The translations under genes and the position numbers were made by a program. Below are positions 15,788 through 24,745 of a stretch of DNA of 64,000 bases, piece after piece. Every line of letters begins with the position of its first letter. Within the stretch, counting starts at the first letter, position 1. The stretch comes from Kitasatospora phosalacinea (GTDB lineage: Bacteria; Actinomycetota; Actinomycetes; Streptomycetales; Streptomycetaceae): contig NZ_BSSA01000003.1 of NCBI RefSeq assembly GCF_030268885.1, positions 310,001-374,000 on the forward strand. The letters are read 5' to 3'. The notes under the pieces are model-generated. The model was not told the DNA's origin. It made no database searches and was given only the letters and a program-made list of their open reading frames with translations.

Positions 15788-17004
15788 GCGGCTCCGAGCA
15801 GCCGGGCGTCCCCGGCCCGCGGCACGCGGTGCCGCGGGAGGGCGTCCGGGCCCGCCTGCGCGGGCGGGCGCTGGCGATCGCCGCGGTGCCGACCGCGCTG
15901 CTGATGGGCGCCGCCTACGCGCCGACGCTGGCGGCGGCCGCCGACCCGCAGGCCGGGAACTGCGCCCCGGACACGGTGCTCGAGGAGACGCCCGTCCCGA
16001 AGAGCGAGATCAAGGTGCAGCCGGACTCCTCGGTGAGCCGGGCCGCGGCCGTCGGACAGGCCCCCGCGGGCAGCGCCGCGGCGGTGCCCGCCACCCTGGC
16101 CGGCACCGGTGCGGGCACCGTGCAGTCCGCCGTCTACACCGTGCCGAAGGCGGGCGCGGTGACCGGCGGGGTGCAGCAGGCCGGGGCGATCGACGACTGG
16201 TGGAACAACCTGCTCCACCCCGGCGCGAGCGCCTCGCCCGCGCCCGCCGCGACGCCGTCCGCGGCCCCCACCACCACCGCCCCGAAGAGCCCCGCGGCCA
16301 CCCCCGCCCCGTCCGCGTCGGCGCCCGCAGCCTCGGCCCCCGCAGCCTCGGCCCCCGCCGCGTCGGCGCCCGCGCCCGGCGCCCCGGCGAGCACCCCCGC
16401 CCCGAAGGGCGGCAGCACCGCCAGGAGCACGCCGTCCCCCTCGGCCCCGGCCTCCGCGGACCCGAACTGCCTGGTCAGCACCGAGGGCCTGGCCGCGAAG
16501 GCGGCCCCGGCGGGCCACGTGGTGCCGGACCAGAACTGGGTGCTGCACTCGACCCGGCTGGCGCTGCACGGCTCGGTGTTCAACGGCGTCTACGACGTCA
16601 CCACGGAGAGCGGCACCAAGCGGGTGCTGAAGTTCACCACCGACAGCGTCGACATCGAGAACCTCGACATGTCGACGATCCAGGTCCCCGGCCTGACCTT
16701 CCACGTGAAGAGCCGCCCGGGCTCGACCTCGACCATGCGCAACGGCCCGATCACCATGTACGTGGAGAGCCTGTCGGGCAACCTCGCGGCGGTCTACGGC
16801 CTGCCGATCCCGATCGACCTGGGCACCATCACGCTCACCCCGGACACCCTGCCGAAGTGGCTGTGGGACCTGCTGGGCGCGGTGCCGATCCCGCTGGACC
16901 TGACCCTGACCGACGCCAAGGCGGTGCAGGCGGGCCAGTTCGGCGGCGACCTGACCATCCCCGGCATGCGGCTGTTCAACGACAAGGAGCCGTACGACGG
17001 CTGA
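15784..17004 (+). CDS. Secreted/anchored protein with Ala-Pro-Ser stalk
   Basis: A 406-residue exported protein of unknown function. A hydrophobic signal or anchor (ALAIAAVPTALLMGAAYA, about residues 20-45) is followed by a short N-terminal domain, then an Ala/Pro/Ser low-complexity stalk (about residues 145-225) with tandem SAPAA repeats, then a 180-residue C-terminal domain. That domain shares wording with DUF6230-like proteins (FTTDSVDIENLDMS, MYVESLSGNLAAVYG). Four Cys (NCAPD, NCLVS) could form disulfides. The GTG at 15784 overlaps the DUF6114 stop. It is last in the operon, before a 25-bp-stem terminator. The stalk suggests display across the peptidoglycan. Confidence 0.8.
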   Translation: MSGSEQPGVPGPRHAVPREGVRARLRGRALAIAAVPTALLMGAAYAPTLAAAADPQAGNCAPDTVLEETPVPKSEIKVQPDSSVSRAAAVGQAPAGSAAAVPATLAGTGAGTVQSAVYTVPKAGAVTGGVQQAGAIDDWWNNLLHPGASASPAPAATPSAAPTTTAPKSPAATPAPSASAPAASAPAASAPAASAPAPGAPASTPAPKGGSTARSTPSPSAPASADPNCLVSTEGLAAKAAPAGHVVPDQNWVLHSTRLALHGSVFNGVYDVTTESGTKRVLKFTTDSVDIENLDMSTIQVPGLTFHVKSRPGSTSTMRNGPITMYVESLSGNLAAVYGLPIPIDLGTITLTPDTLPKWLWDLLGAVPIPLDLTLTDAKAVQAGQFGGDLTIPGMRLFNDKEPYDG

Positions 17005-17015
17005 CCGCCGCCGCC

Positions 17016-17072
17016 ACGGAACGCCGCAGGGGCGGGACCCGGTCCTCGGGTCCCGCCCCTGCGGCGTTCCGT
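17016..17072. terminator. 25-bp-stem bidirectional terminator
   Basis: Perfect 25-bp arms (17016-17040 and 17048-17072) with 7-nt loop GGTCCTC, between the convergent envelope operon and pyk. It is one of the longest stems in the window. Confidence 0.93.
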
Positions 17073-17096
17073 GCGTCCAGGCGCCCGTGCGGGTGC

Positions 17097-18527
17097 TCAG
17101 CCGTCCGAGCGGGCGCCCAGGTGGTGCACCTGCACCATGTTGGTGGTGCCCGGGATGCCGACCGGCACGCCGGCCGTGACGATCACGGTGTCGCCCTCGG
17201 CGAGGCGGTTCATCTTCAGCAGCTCGCGGTCGAGCTGCTCGACCATCTCGTCGGTGGTGGCCACCTGCTCCGAGACGTACGCCTCGACGCCCCAGCTCAG
17301 CGAGAGCTGGTTGCGGGTGGCGACGTCCGGGGTGAAGGCGATCACCGGGATCGGCGAGCGGTAGCGGGACAGGCGGCGGGCGGTGTCACCGGACTTGGTG
17401 AACGCGACCAGCGCCTTGCCGTCGAGGAAGTCGCCCAGCTCGCACGCGGCACGGGCGACCGAGCCGCCCTGGGTGCGCGGCTTGCGGCCCGGGTTGAGCG
17501 GCTGGAGGCCCTGCGAGAGCAGCTCCTCCTCGGCCTTCTCGGCGATCCGGCTCATGGTCTTGACGGTCTCGACCGGGTACTTGCCGACGCTCGACTCGGC
17601 GGACAGCATGACCGCGTCCGCACCGTCCAGGATGGCGTTGGCGACGTCGGAGACCTCGGCGCGGGTGGGCCGCGAGGCGTGGATCATCGACTCCATCATC
17701 TGGGTGGCGACGATGACCGGCTTGGCGTTGCGGCGGGCCAGGGTGACCAGCTGCTTCTGGACCAGCGGCACCTTCTCCAGCGGGTACTCGACCGCGAGGT
17801 CGCCGCGGGCCACCATGATCGCGTCGAAGGCGAGGACGATCTCCTCCATCGCCTCGACGGCCTGCGGCTTCTCGATCTTGGCGATGACCGGCACGCGGAT
17901 GCCGACCTCGTCCATGACCTTGTGCACGTCGTCGATGTCCGCGGCGTTGCGGACGAAGGACAGCGCGACCATGTCGACGCCCAGCTGCAGGGCGAAGCGC
18001 AGGTCGTCCTTGTCCTTCTCGGAGAGCGCGGGGACGTTGACCGCCGCGCCGGGCAGGTTGATGCCCTTGTTGTTGGAGAGGACGCCGCCCTCGACCACGA
18101 CGGTCTTCACCCGCGGGCCGTCGACGCTGACGACCTCCAGGGCGATGACGCCGTCGTTGATCAGGATCGGGTCGCCGGGCCGCACGTCGCCGGGCAGGCC
18201 CTTGTAGGTGGTGCCGCAGATGTGCTGGTCACCGGGGACGTCCTCGGTGGTGATGGTGAACGTGTCGCCGTTGTCAACGGTCACCGGGCCGTTGGCGAAG
18301 GTCGCCAGACGGATCTTGGGGCCCTGCAGGTCGGCCAGCACGCCGATGGTGCGGCCGGTGTCCTCCGAGACCTGGCGGACGCGGCGGTACCGGTCCTCGT
18401 GCTCGGCGTGGGAGCCGTGGCTCATGTTGAGGCGGGCGACGTTCATGCCCGCTTCGACGATGGCCTTCAGCTGTTCGTAGGAGTCCGTCGCAGGACCCAG
18501 GGTGCAGACAATTTTCGCTCGGCGCAT
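17097..18527 (-). CDS. pyk: Pyruvate kinase
   Basis: A 476-residue glycolytic enzyme (PEP + ADP to pyruvate + ATP). The canonical start MRRAKIVCTLGPATDS carries the substrate-binding residues; the active-site block is visible as KIEKPQAVEAMEEI and MVARGDLAVEYPLEKV, and the C-terminal allosteric domain from about residue 340. The ATG is fixed by family conservation. No ribosome site precedes it, but a TAGACT box ends exactly 7 nt upstream, so the mRNA may be leaderless. It lies upstream of, but is separately promoted from, the acetate genes, which are transcribed in the same direction; together they control the pyruvate/acetyl-CoA overflow branch. Confidence 0.97.
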   Translation of the reverse strand: MRRAKIVCTLGPATDSYEQLKAIVEAGMNVARLNMSHGSHAEHEDRYRRVRQVSEDTGRTIGVLADLQGPKIRLATFANGPVTVDNGDTFTITTEDVPGDQHICGTTYKGLPGDVRPGDPILINDGVIALEVVSVDGPRVKTVVVEGGVLSNNKGINLPGAAVNVPALSEKDKDDLRFALQLGVDMVALSFVRNAADIDDVHKVMDEVGIRVPVIAKIEKPQAVEAMEEIVLAFDAIMVARGDLAVEYPLEKVPLVQKQLVTLARRNAKPVIVATQMMESMIHASRPTRAEVSDVANAILDGADAVMLSAESSVGKYPVETVKTMSRIAEKAEEELLSQGLQPLNPGRKPRTQGGSVARAACELGDFLDGKALVAFTKSGDTARRLSRYRSPIPVIAFTPDVATRNQLSLSWGVEAYVSEQVATTDEMVEQLDRELLKMNRLAEGDTVIVTAGVPVGIPGTTNMVQVHHLGARSDG

Positions 18528-18534
18528 ATCCGTC

Positions 18535-18540
18535 AGTCTA
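18535..18540 (-). promoter_or_regulatory. -10 box, leaderless pyk
   Basis: TAGACT on the minus strand, 7 nt (GACGGAT) before ATG. The -35 region is poor. Confidence 0.5.
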
Positions 18541-18639
18541 TCCGTTCGTGTTATCGGTGCATTCAGCTCGAATCGTCAGATATCGCCAACGAACATTCCG
18601 AGGGGTGGGATACTGACGGGTAGTCATCCCGCGCGGGGC

Positions 18640-19845
18640 CTACACCGCGTGGACCAGCGCGAACGTCTGCCGGGCGATCTCCAGCTCCTCGTCGGTCGGC
18701 ACCACCGCGACGGCGACCCGCGAGTAGGACGGCGAGACCGTCCGGGCCTCCCGCGAGCGCACCGCGTTGAGCTCCGGGTCGACCGAAATGCCCAGCTCCT
18801 CCAGATTGGCACAGACCGCGGCCCGCACCTCGGCGGAGTTCTCCCCGACCCCCGCGGTGAACGCCACCGCGTCCACCCGCCCGAGCACCGCGTAGTACCC
18901 GCCCAGGTAGCGCCGGATCCGGTGCACGTACGCGTCGAACGCCAGCTTGGCGTCCTCCTCGCCCTCCTGGGCCCGGCGCACCACCTCGCGCATGTCGTTG
19001 TCCCCGCACAGGCCCAGCAGGCCGCTGCGCCGGTTCAGCAGGTCGTCGATCTCGTCGATGCTCATCCCGCCGACCCGGTGCAGGTGGAACACCAGGCCCG
19101 GGTCCGCGTCGCCCGAACGGGTGCCCATCACCAGGCCCTCCAGCGGGGTCAGGCCCATCGAGGTCTCCACGCACACCCCGCCCGCCACCGCGGAGGCCGA
19201 GGCGCCGTTGCCCAGGTGCAGCACGATCACGTTCAGCTCCGCCGGGTCCCGGCCGAGCAGCCGGGCGGTGGCCCGCGAGACGTACTGGTGCGAGGTGCCG
19301 TGGAAGCCGTAGCGGCGCACCCGGTGCTCGTCGGCCGTCCTCCGGTCGATCGCGTAGCGGGCCGCGTGCTCGGGCAGCGTGGCGTGGAAGGCGGTGTCGA
19401 ACACCGCGACCTGCGGCAGGTCCGGGCGCAGCTTCCGGGCCACCTCGATGCCGGTGATGTTGGCCGGGTTGTGCAGCGGCGCGACCGGGATCAGCCGGCG
19501 GATCTCGGCCAGCACCGCGTCGGTGACCAGCGTCGGCCGGGTGAAGCGCAGCCCGCCGTGCACCACCCGGTGGCCGATCGCCGCCAGCTCCGGCGAGTCC
19601 AGGCCCACCAGGTCCTTCGCCAGCTCCTCCGCGACCGCCTCCAGCGCCACGTCGTGCCCGTCGAAGCGCCGCACCGTCTCGCGCGGCTCCCCGGTCAGCG
19701 GCAGGTGCAGCAGCCGCCCGCTCGCCTCGCCGATCCGCTCCACCAGGCCGGACGCCAGCTTCGCGCCGTCCAGCATGTCGATCAGCTGGTACTTCACCGA
19801 GGACGACCCGGCGTTCAGCACCAGGACACGGGTACCAGTGGTCAC
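18640..19845 (-). CDS. ackA: Acetate kinase
   Basis: A 401-residue acetate kinase (acetyl phosphate + ADP to acetate + ATP). Diagnostic motifs are LNAGSSSVKYQL near the N-terminus, GHRVVHGG, FDTAFH and the nucleotide-binding LGNGASASAV/GTRSGDADPG block. The GTG start overlaps the stop of pta by 4 bp (GTGA), so AckA synthesis is coupled to Pta. Length and motifs are complete. Confidence 0.97.
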   Translation of the reverse strand: MTTGTRVLVLNAGSSSVKYQLIDMLDGAKLASGLVERIGEASGRLLHLPLTGEPRETVRRFDGHDVALEAVAEELAKDLVGLDSPELAAIGHRVVHGGLRFTRPTLVTDAVLAEIRRLIPVAPLHNPANITGIEVARKLRPDLPQVAVFDTAFHATLPEHAARYAIDRRTADEHRVRRYGFHGTSHQYVSRATARLLGRDPAELNVIVLHLGNGASASAVAGGVCVETSMGLTPLEGLVMGTRSGDADPGLVFHLHRVGGMSIDEIDDLLNRRSGLLGLCGDNDMREVVRRAQEGEEDAKLAFDAYVHRIRRYLGGYYAVLGRVDAVAFTAGVGENSAEVRAAVCANLEELGISVDPELNAVRSREARTVSPSYSRVAVAVVPTDEELEIARQTFALVHAV

Positions 19846-21995
19846 TGCGCGCCTCCTGCGGCGGGGGACTCGTCGCCGGGCGCGGCCCCGGCGGGCTGGG
19901 ACTGGATCGCGGTGATCGCCACGGTGTTCACGATGTCCTCCACCAGGGCGCCCCGGGACAGGTCGTTCACCGGCTTGTTCAGGCCCTGCAGCACCGGCCC
20001 GACCGCGATCGCCCCGGCCGAGCGCTGCACCGCCTTGTACGTGTTGTTGCCGGTGTTCAGGTCCGGGAAGACCAGCACGGTGGCCCGCCCGGCCACCGCC
20101 GACCCCGGCAGCTTGGTCGCCGCGACGTGCGCGTCCACCGCCGCGTCGTACTGGATCGGCCCCTCCACCAGCAGGTCCGGCCGCAGCTCGCGGACCAGCT
20201 CGGTCGCCTTGCGGACCTTGTCCACGTCCGCGCCCGAGCCCGAGGTGCCGGTCGAGTACGACAGCATCGCCACCCGCGGCTCCACCCCGAACTGGGCCGC
20301 CGTCTCCGCCGACTGGATCGCGATGTCGGCCAGCTGCTGGGCGTCCGGGTCCGGGTTGACCGCGCAGTCGCCGTACACCAGCACCTTGTCGGCCAGGCAC
20401 ATGAAGAACACCGAGGAGACGATCGCCGCCCCCGGCGAGGTCTTGATCACCTCGAAGGCCGGGCGGATGGTCGCCGCCGTCGAGTGCACCGCGCCGGAGA
20501 CCATGCCGTCCGCGATGCCCTCCTGCACCATCAGGGTGCCGAAGTACGAGACGTCGGCGACCACGTCCAGCGCCCGCTCCACCGTCATGCCCTTGTGCGC
20601 CCGGGCCTTCGCGTACAGCTCGGCGAACTGCTGGCGCAGCGGGCTGGCCGCCGGGTCGACGATCCGCACCTGGGCGCCCGCGTCGCCGGGCTGCGGGAAC
20701 TCGATGCCCAGCGCGGCGACCCTGCGGTGCACCGCGTCCGGGTCGCCGAGCAGGGTCAGGTCGCAGATGTTGCGGCGCAGCAGCACCTCGGCGGCGCGCA
20801 GCACCCGGTCCTCGGTGCCCTCCGGCAGGACGATGTGGCGGCGGTCCGCGCGGGCCCGCTCCAGCAGCGCGTGCTCGAACATCATCGGGGTGACCCGCTC
20901 GGACCGGCTCAGCTCGATCCGGCTGGTCAACTCGGCGGTGTCCACGTGCAGTTCGAACAGGCCGAGGGCGATCTCGGCCTTCCGCGGGCTGTTCGGGCCG
21001 ATCCGGCCCTCCAGGTGGGTGAGCGCCGCCGCGGTCAGCCAGGAGCCCTCCGACACCTCCGCCACCGGCGTCCCCGGGGCCAGCCGGGAGGCCAGCGCCA
21101 TCACGTTCGGGCCCGGGTGCTGACCGAGGGTCAGCAGCACGCCCGCGATCGGCGGGGAACTCGCCGCGTGCGCCGCCAGCGCCCCGATCACCAGGTCCGC
21201 CCGGTCGCCCGGGGTCACCACCAGCGCGCCCTCGGTCAGCGCGTTCAGGAAGGTCGGCAGCATCGCCCCGCCGAACACGAAGTTCCGCACGTCCCGGGAG
21301 AGCCCCGCCGCGTCGCCCAGCAGCACCGTCGCCCCGGTCGCCTCCACCAGCTGCGCCACCGTCGGCGCGGCCAGCGCGGGCTCCTCCGGGATCACGTACA
21401 CCGGCACCGGCAGCTTCTCGGTCAGCGTCCGCTGCACCTGCTGCTTCGCCCCCGGCCGGACCCGGTTGGCCACCATCGCCAGGATCGAGCACCCCAGGTC
21501 CCGGTACGCCCGGTGCGCGTTGCGGACCTCCGCGACCACCGCCTGCGGGTCCTCGTGCCGCCCGCCCACCACCGGCAGCACGCCCGCCCCGAACTCGTTC
21601 GCCAGCCGGGCGTTGAACGCCAGCTCGTCCGGGATGTTGGTCTCCGAGAAGTCGGTGCCCAGCACCAGCACCGCCTGGCAGCGCCGCGCCAGCTGGTGGA
21701 AGCGGTCCACCAACGCCGAGACCAGCTCGTCCTGCCCGCGGGCCGCCTGCAGCGCCGCCGCCTCGTCGTACGTCAGCCCGTACAGCTCCGACACCGGCAG
21801 GTCCAGCCGGTACCTGCTGCGCAGCAGCTCCACCACGTGGTCGCTGCCCGCCCCGTCCCCGTCCGGCGCGTGCACCAGCGGCCGGAACACGCCCACCCGG
21901 TCCACCTGACGGGTGAGCAGTTCCATGACCCCGAGCTCCACGGCCTGCCGGCCGTCCCCCCGGTCGATCCCGGTCACGTACACGCTGCGCGCCAC
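19842..21995 (-). CDS. pta: Phosphate acetyltransferase (long, two-domain form)
   Basis: A 717-residue Pta (acetyl-CoA + phosphate to acetyl phosphate + CoA). The N-terminal half is a BioD/DRTGG-type regulatory region starting SVYVTGIDRGDGRQ; the C-terminal 320 residues are the catalytic domain (DRRHIVLPEGTEDRVLRAAE to the end, with the signature SYSTGTSGSG). The GTG at 21995 was preferred over upstream starts because it carries GGAGAA seven bases upstream and begins at the conserved ARSVYVTGIDRG. It is the first gene of the pta-ackA operon. Confidence 0.95.
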   Translation of the reverse strand: MARSVYVTGIDRGDGRQAVELGVMELLTRQVDRVGVFRPLVHAPDGDGAGSDHVVELLRSRYRLDLPVSELYGLTYDEAAALQAARGQDELVSALVDRFHQLARRCQAVLVLGTDFSETNIPDELAFNARLANEFGAGVLPVVGGRHEDPQAVVAEVRNAHRAYRDLGCSILAMVANRVRPGAKQQVQRTLTEKLPVPVYVIPEEPALAAPTVAQLVEATGATVLLGDAAGLSRDVRNFVFGGAMLPTFLNALTEGALVVTPGDRADLVIGALAAHAASSPPIAGVLLTLGQHPGPNVMALASRLAPGTPVAEVSEGSWLTAAALTHLEGRIGPNSPRKAEIALGLFELHVDTAELTSRIELSRSERVTPMMFEHALLERARADRRHIVLPEGTEDRVLRAAEVLLRRNICDLTLLGDPDAVHRRVAALGIEFPQPGDAGAQVRIVDPAASPLRQQFAELYAKARAHKGMTVERALDVVADVSYFGTLMVQEGIADGMVSGAVHSTAATIRPAFEVIKTSPGAAIVSSVFFMCLADKVLVYGDCAVNPDPDAQQLADIAIQSAETAAQFGVEPRVAMLSYSTGTSGSGADVDKVRKATELVRELRPDLLVEGPIQYDAAVDAHVAATKLPGSAVAGRATVLVFPDLNTGNNTYKAVQRSAGAIAVGPVLQGLNKPVNDLSRGALVEDIVNTVAITAIQSQPAGAAPGDESPAAGGAQ

Positions 21996-22078
21996 GGTGG
22001 AGTTCTCCGTCCGGTCGTCCAGGGCATCGGTCATACCGACCATACCGTCGTACAACACGGGGAACTCGCTGCGGCACT

Positions 22079-22111
22079 GCGGCTACCGCCGCACGGGTCG
22101 GCGGCAGCCGC
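22079..22111 (-). terminator. Hairpin after glgB
   Basis: GCGGCT-A-CCGCC pairs with GGCGG-C-AGCCGC (11 of 12 positions paired) around a 9-nt loop, 30 bp beyond the glgB stop. Confidence 0.7.
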
Positions 22112-22140
22112 GGTCGGCGCCCGGCGGGGCCGACGGGGGC

Positions 22141-24567
22141 TCAGCGGGCCGGGCGGAGCCAGACGGTGGCCAGCGGGGGGAGGACGAGTTCGGCCGAGCG
22201 CGGCTGGCCGTTCCACTCCTCGGGCTCGGACTTCACCGGGCTGGAGTTGGCCACGCCGCTGCCGCCGTACTGCTCGGCGTCGGTGTTCAGCGCCTCCTCC
22301 CACGCCTGCTCGGCGCCCTCCAGCCGGGGCAGGCCGACCCGGAAGCCGTGCCGGACCACCGGGGAGAAGTTGCAGACGGCGACCAGCGGGCTGCCGTCGG
22401 CCGCGAACCGGACGAAGGACAGCACGTTGTCCTCGGCCGCGCCGCCGTCCAGCCAGCTGAAACCGGCCGGGACGGTGTCCTGCTCGTACAGCGCGGGGGT
22501 CGCCCGGTAGACGCGGTTCAGGTCGCCGACCAGGCGCTGCACGCCGCGGTGGTCGCCGTGCGCGGGCCAGCCCTCGTCCAGCACCCACCACTGCGGGCCG
22601 TGCTCGTGGTCCCACTCCGCGCCCTGGGCGAACTCCTGCCCCATGAACAGGAGTTGCTTGCCCGGGTGGGCCCACATGAAGCCCAGGTAGGCGCGGTGGT
22701 TGGCGCGCTGCTGCCACCAGTCGCCGGGCATCTTGGAGACCAGTGCCTGCTTGCCGTGCACCACCTCGTCGTGCGAGATCGGCAGGACGTAGTTCTCCGA
22801 GTAGGCGTACACCATCGAGAAGGTGATCTCGTTGTGGTGGTACTTGCGGTGCACCGGCTCCTTGGAGATGTACACCAGCGAGTCGTGCATCCAGCCCATG
22901 TTCCACTTCAGGCCGAAGCCCAGGCCGCCGCTGTCGGTCGGCCGGGTCACGCCCTCCCAGGCGGTGGACTCCTCGGCCACCGTCAGCACGCCGGGGCAGC
23001 GCCGGTAGACGGTGGCGTTCATCTCCTGCAGGAAGGAGGCCGCGTCCAGGTTCTCACGGCCGCCGTACTGGTTGGGCGTCCAGGCGCCGCCCTCGCGGGA
23101 GTAGTCGAGGTAGAGCATCGAGGCCACCGCGTCCACCCGCAGGCCGTCGACGTGGAACTCCTCGCACCAGTACACCGCGTTGGCGACCAGGAAGTTGCGC
23201 ACCTCGGTGCGGCCGTAGTCGAACTCCAGCGTCCCCCAGTCCGGGTGCTCGGCGCGCAGCGGGTCGGCCGGCTCGTACAGCGGCTCGCCGTCGAACCGGG
23301 CCAGCGCGAAGTCGTCCTTCGGGAAGTGCGCGGGCACCCAGTCGACCAGCACGCCGATGCCGTGCCGGTGCAGGGTGTCGACCAGGTACCGGAAGTCGTC
23401 GGGGGTGCCGAGCCGGGCCGTCGGGGCGTAGAAGCCGGAGACCTGGTAGCCCCAGGAGCCGCCGAACGGGTGCTCCATCACCGGCATGAACTCGACGTGC
23501 GTGAAGCCGAGTTCGTTCAGGTAGCCGGGCAGCACCTCGGCGATCTCCCGGTACGAGGTCAGCTCCGGGCGCCAGGAGGCGAGGTGCAGCTCGTAGACCG
23601 ACATCGGGGCGCGGTGGTGCACGGCCCGGGCGCGCCGCTCCATCCACTCGGCGTCCTGCCACGCGTGGCGGGAGACCGTCACCACCGAGGCGGTGTCCGG
23701 CGGGCACTGGGTGGCCCGGGCCAGCGGGTCGGCCTTCTCCACCCGCTGCCCGTGCCGGGTGAGGATCTGGTACTTGTACTGCTCGCCCTCGCCGACCTCC
23801 GGCAGGAACACCTCCCACACGCCCGAGGAGCCCAGCGAGCGCATCGGGTGCGCGGTGCCGTCCCAGTGGTTGAACGAGCCGATCACCCGCACGCCCACCG
23901 CGTTCGGCGCCCACACCGCGAACGCGGTGCCGATGACCCCGTCGACCGTGCGCACGTGCGAGCCCAGCGCCCGCCACAGCTGCTCGTGCCGGCCCTCCCG
24001 GATCAGGTGCAGGTCCAGCTCGCCCAGCGTCGGCGCGAACCGGTAGCCGTCCTCCTGGACCAGCGGCTCGCCGCCCGGGTAGGTCACCCGCAGGGTGTAG
24101 CGCGGGAAGCGCTGGCCGGTCAGCAGGCCGGTGAACAGGCCGCCCTGCTGGTGCGTCAGCTCCGCCGGGCCCAGCTCGGTGTCCACCACCACCCGCTCCG
24201 CGAACGGCCGCAGCACCCGGATCGCGGTGCCCGTCGGCAGCTCGTGCGCGCCCAGCAGCGCGTGCGGGTCGTGGTGCGCGCCGGAGACCAGCCGGTCCAC
24301 CTCGGCGGGCGGCAGCGGGGCCTCCGGCAGCCGCAGCGCGCCCCCGTCGGACTGCGGCCGCGCCGCGGCCGGAGCGGCGCCGGCCGCCCCCGCCCGGGCG
24401 GCCGGCTTCGCCGCGGCGGCCTTCGCCGGGGCCTTCGCGGGAGCCTTCGCGGCGGACTTCGCAGCGGGCCGCCCGGGGGTGGCCTTGCTGCGCGGGCCGC
24501 TGCGGAACGTGGCCGGGACGGCCGGTTGGCGGTCGGCGGACGGGTCGAGCGGACCGAGCGGGCTCAC
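22141..24567 (-). CDS. glgB: 1,4-alpha-glucan branching enzyme with histone-like N-terminal tail
   Basis: An 808-residue GH13 branching enzyme that adds alpha-1,6 branches to the linear glucan made by GlgE. GH13 regions are visible: GVLVDWVPAHFP, GLRVDAVASMLYLDY (Asp nucleophile), TVAEES (acid/base Glu) and LPISHDEVVHGK. The N-terminal CBM48 domain begins near residue 90 (DRLVSGAHHDPHALLGAHE). Residues 26-60 form an unusual Lys/Ala/Pro-rich basic tail with PAK repeats, like histone H1. The GTG start is preceded by GGAGGA. It is the last gene of the mak/treS/glgE/glgB cluster, separated from mak by a hairpin. Confidence 0.96.
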   Translation of the reverse strand: MSPLGPLDPSADRQPAVPATFRSGPRSKATPGRPAAKSAAKAPAKAPAKAAAAKPAARAGAAGAAPAAARPQSDGGALRLPEAPLPPAEVDRLVSGAHHDPHALLGAHELPTGTAIRVLRPFAERVVVDTELGPAELTHQQGGLFTGLLTGQRFPRYTLRVTYPGGEPLVQEDGYRFAPTLGELDLHLIREGRHEQLWRALGSHVRTVDGVIGTAFAVWAPNAVGVRVIGSFNHWDGTAHPMRSLGSSGVWEVFLPEVGEGEQYKYQILTRHGQRVEKADPLARATQCPPDTASVVTVSRHAWQDAEWMERRARAVHHRAPMSVYELHLASWRPELTSYREIAEVLPGYLNELGFTHVEFMPVMEHPFGGSWGYQVSGFYAPTARLGTPDDFRYLVDTLHRHGIGVLVDWVPAHFPKDDFALARFDGEPLYEPADPLRAEHPDWGTLEFDYGRTEVRNFLVANAVYWCEEFHVDGLRVDAVASMLYLDYSREGGAWTPNQYGGRENLDAASFLQEMNATVYRRCPGVLTVAEESTAWEGVTRPTDSGGLGFGLKWNMGWMHDSLVYISKEPVHRKYHHNEITFSMVYAYSENYVLPISHDEVVHGKQALVSKMPGDWWQQRANHRAYLGFMWAHPGKQLLFMGQEFAQGAEWDHEHGPQWWVLDEGWPAHGDHRGVQRLVGDLNRVYRATPALYEQDTVPAGFSWLDGGAAEDNVLSFVRFAADGSPLVAVCNFSPVVRHGFRVGLPRLEGAEQAWEEALNTDAEQYGGSGVANSSPVKSEPEEWNGQPRSAELVLPPLATVWLRPAR

Positions 24568-24710
24568 GGCGGAATCCTCCAGGATCGGGGTGCCTTGCGC
24601 GGGGACGCGGGGAACTGGTCTGCGGGGACGGGGGGTCGACGGGGCGGAGGGATCGGGTGCGGGTGCCGCGGGTGGGCGGGACCGGCGGGTGGTGCGGGGG
24701 AACGCGGTGC

Positions 24711-24740
24711 GCCCGGCCGTCCCCGCGGGGGCGGCCGGGC
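24711..24740 (-). terminator. Hairpin between mak and glgB
   Basis: GCCCGGCCG (24711-24719) pairs with CGGCCGGGC (24732-24740), and the enclosed CCCCGCGGGG extends it. It begins 5 bp past the mak stop, so glgB may have its own promoter or be attenuated. Confidence 0.75.
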
Positions 24741-24745
24741 ACGGG

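Noticed and set aside
22034..22058. Upstream starts for pta (ATG 22034, TTG 22058)
   Set aside because: No ribosome site and no family similarity in the extra residues; the GTG at 21995 has GGAGAA and the conserved N-terminus.
18640..22077. Over 1100-codon minus-strand frame appearing to fuse pta-region sequence to acetate kinase
   Set aside because: Only the last 401 residues (AckA) are real. The upstream part is the wrong frame of pta; the true pta ends with a GTGA overlap.
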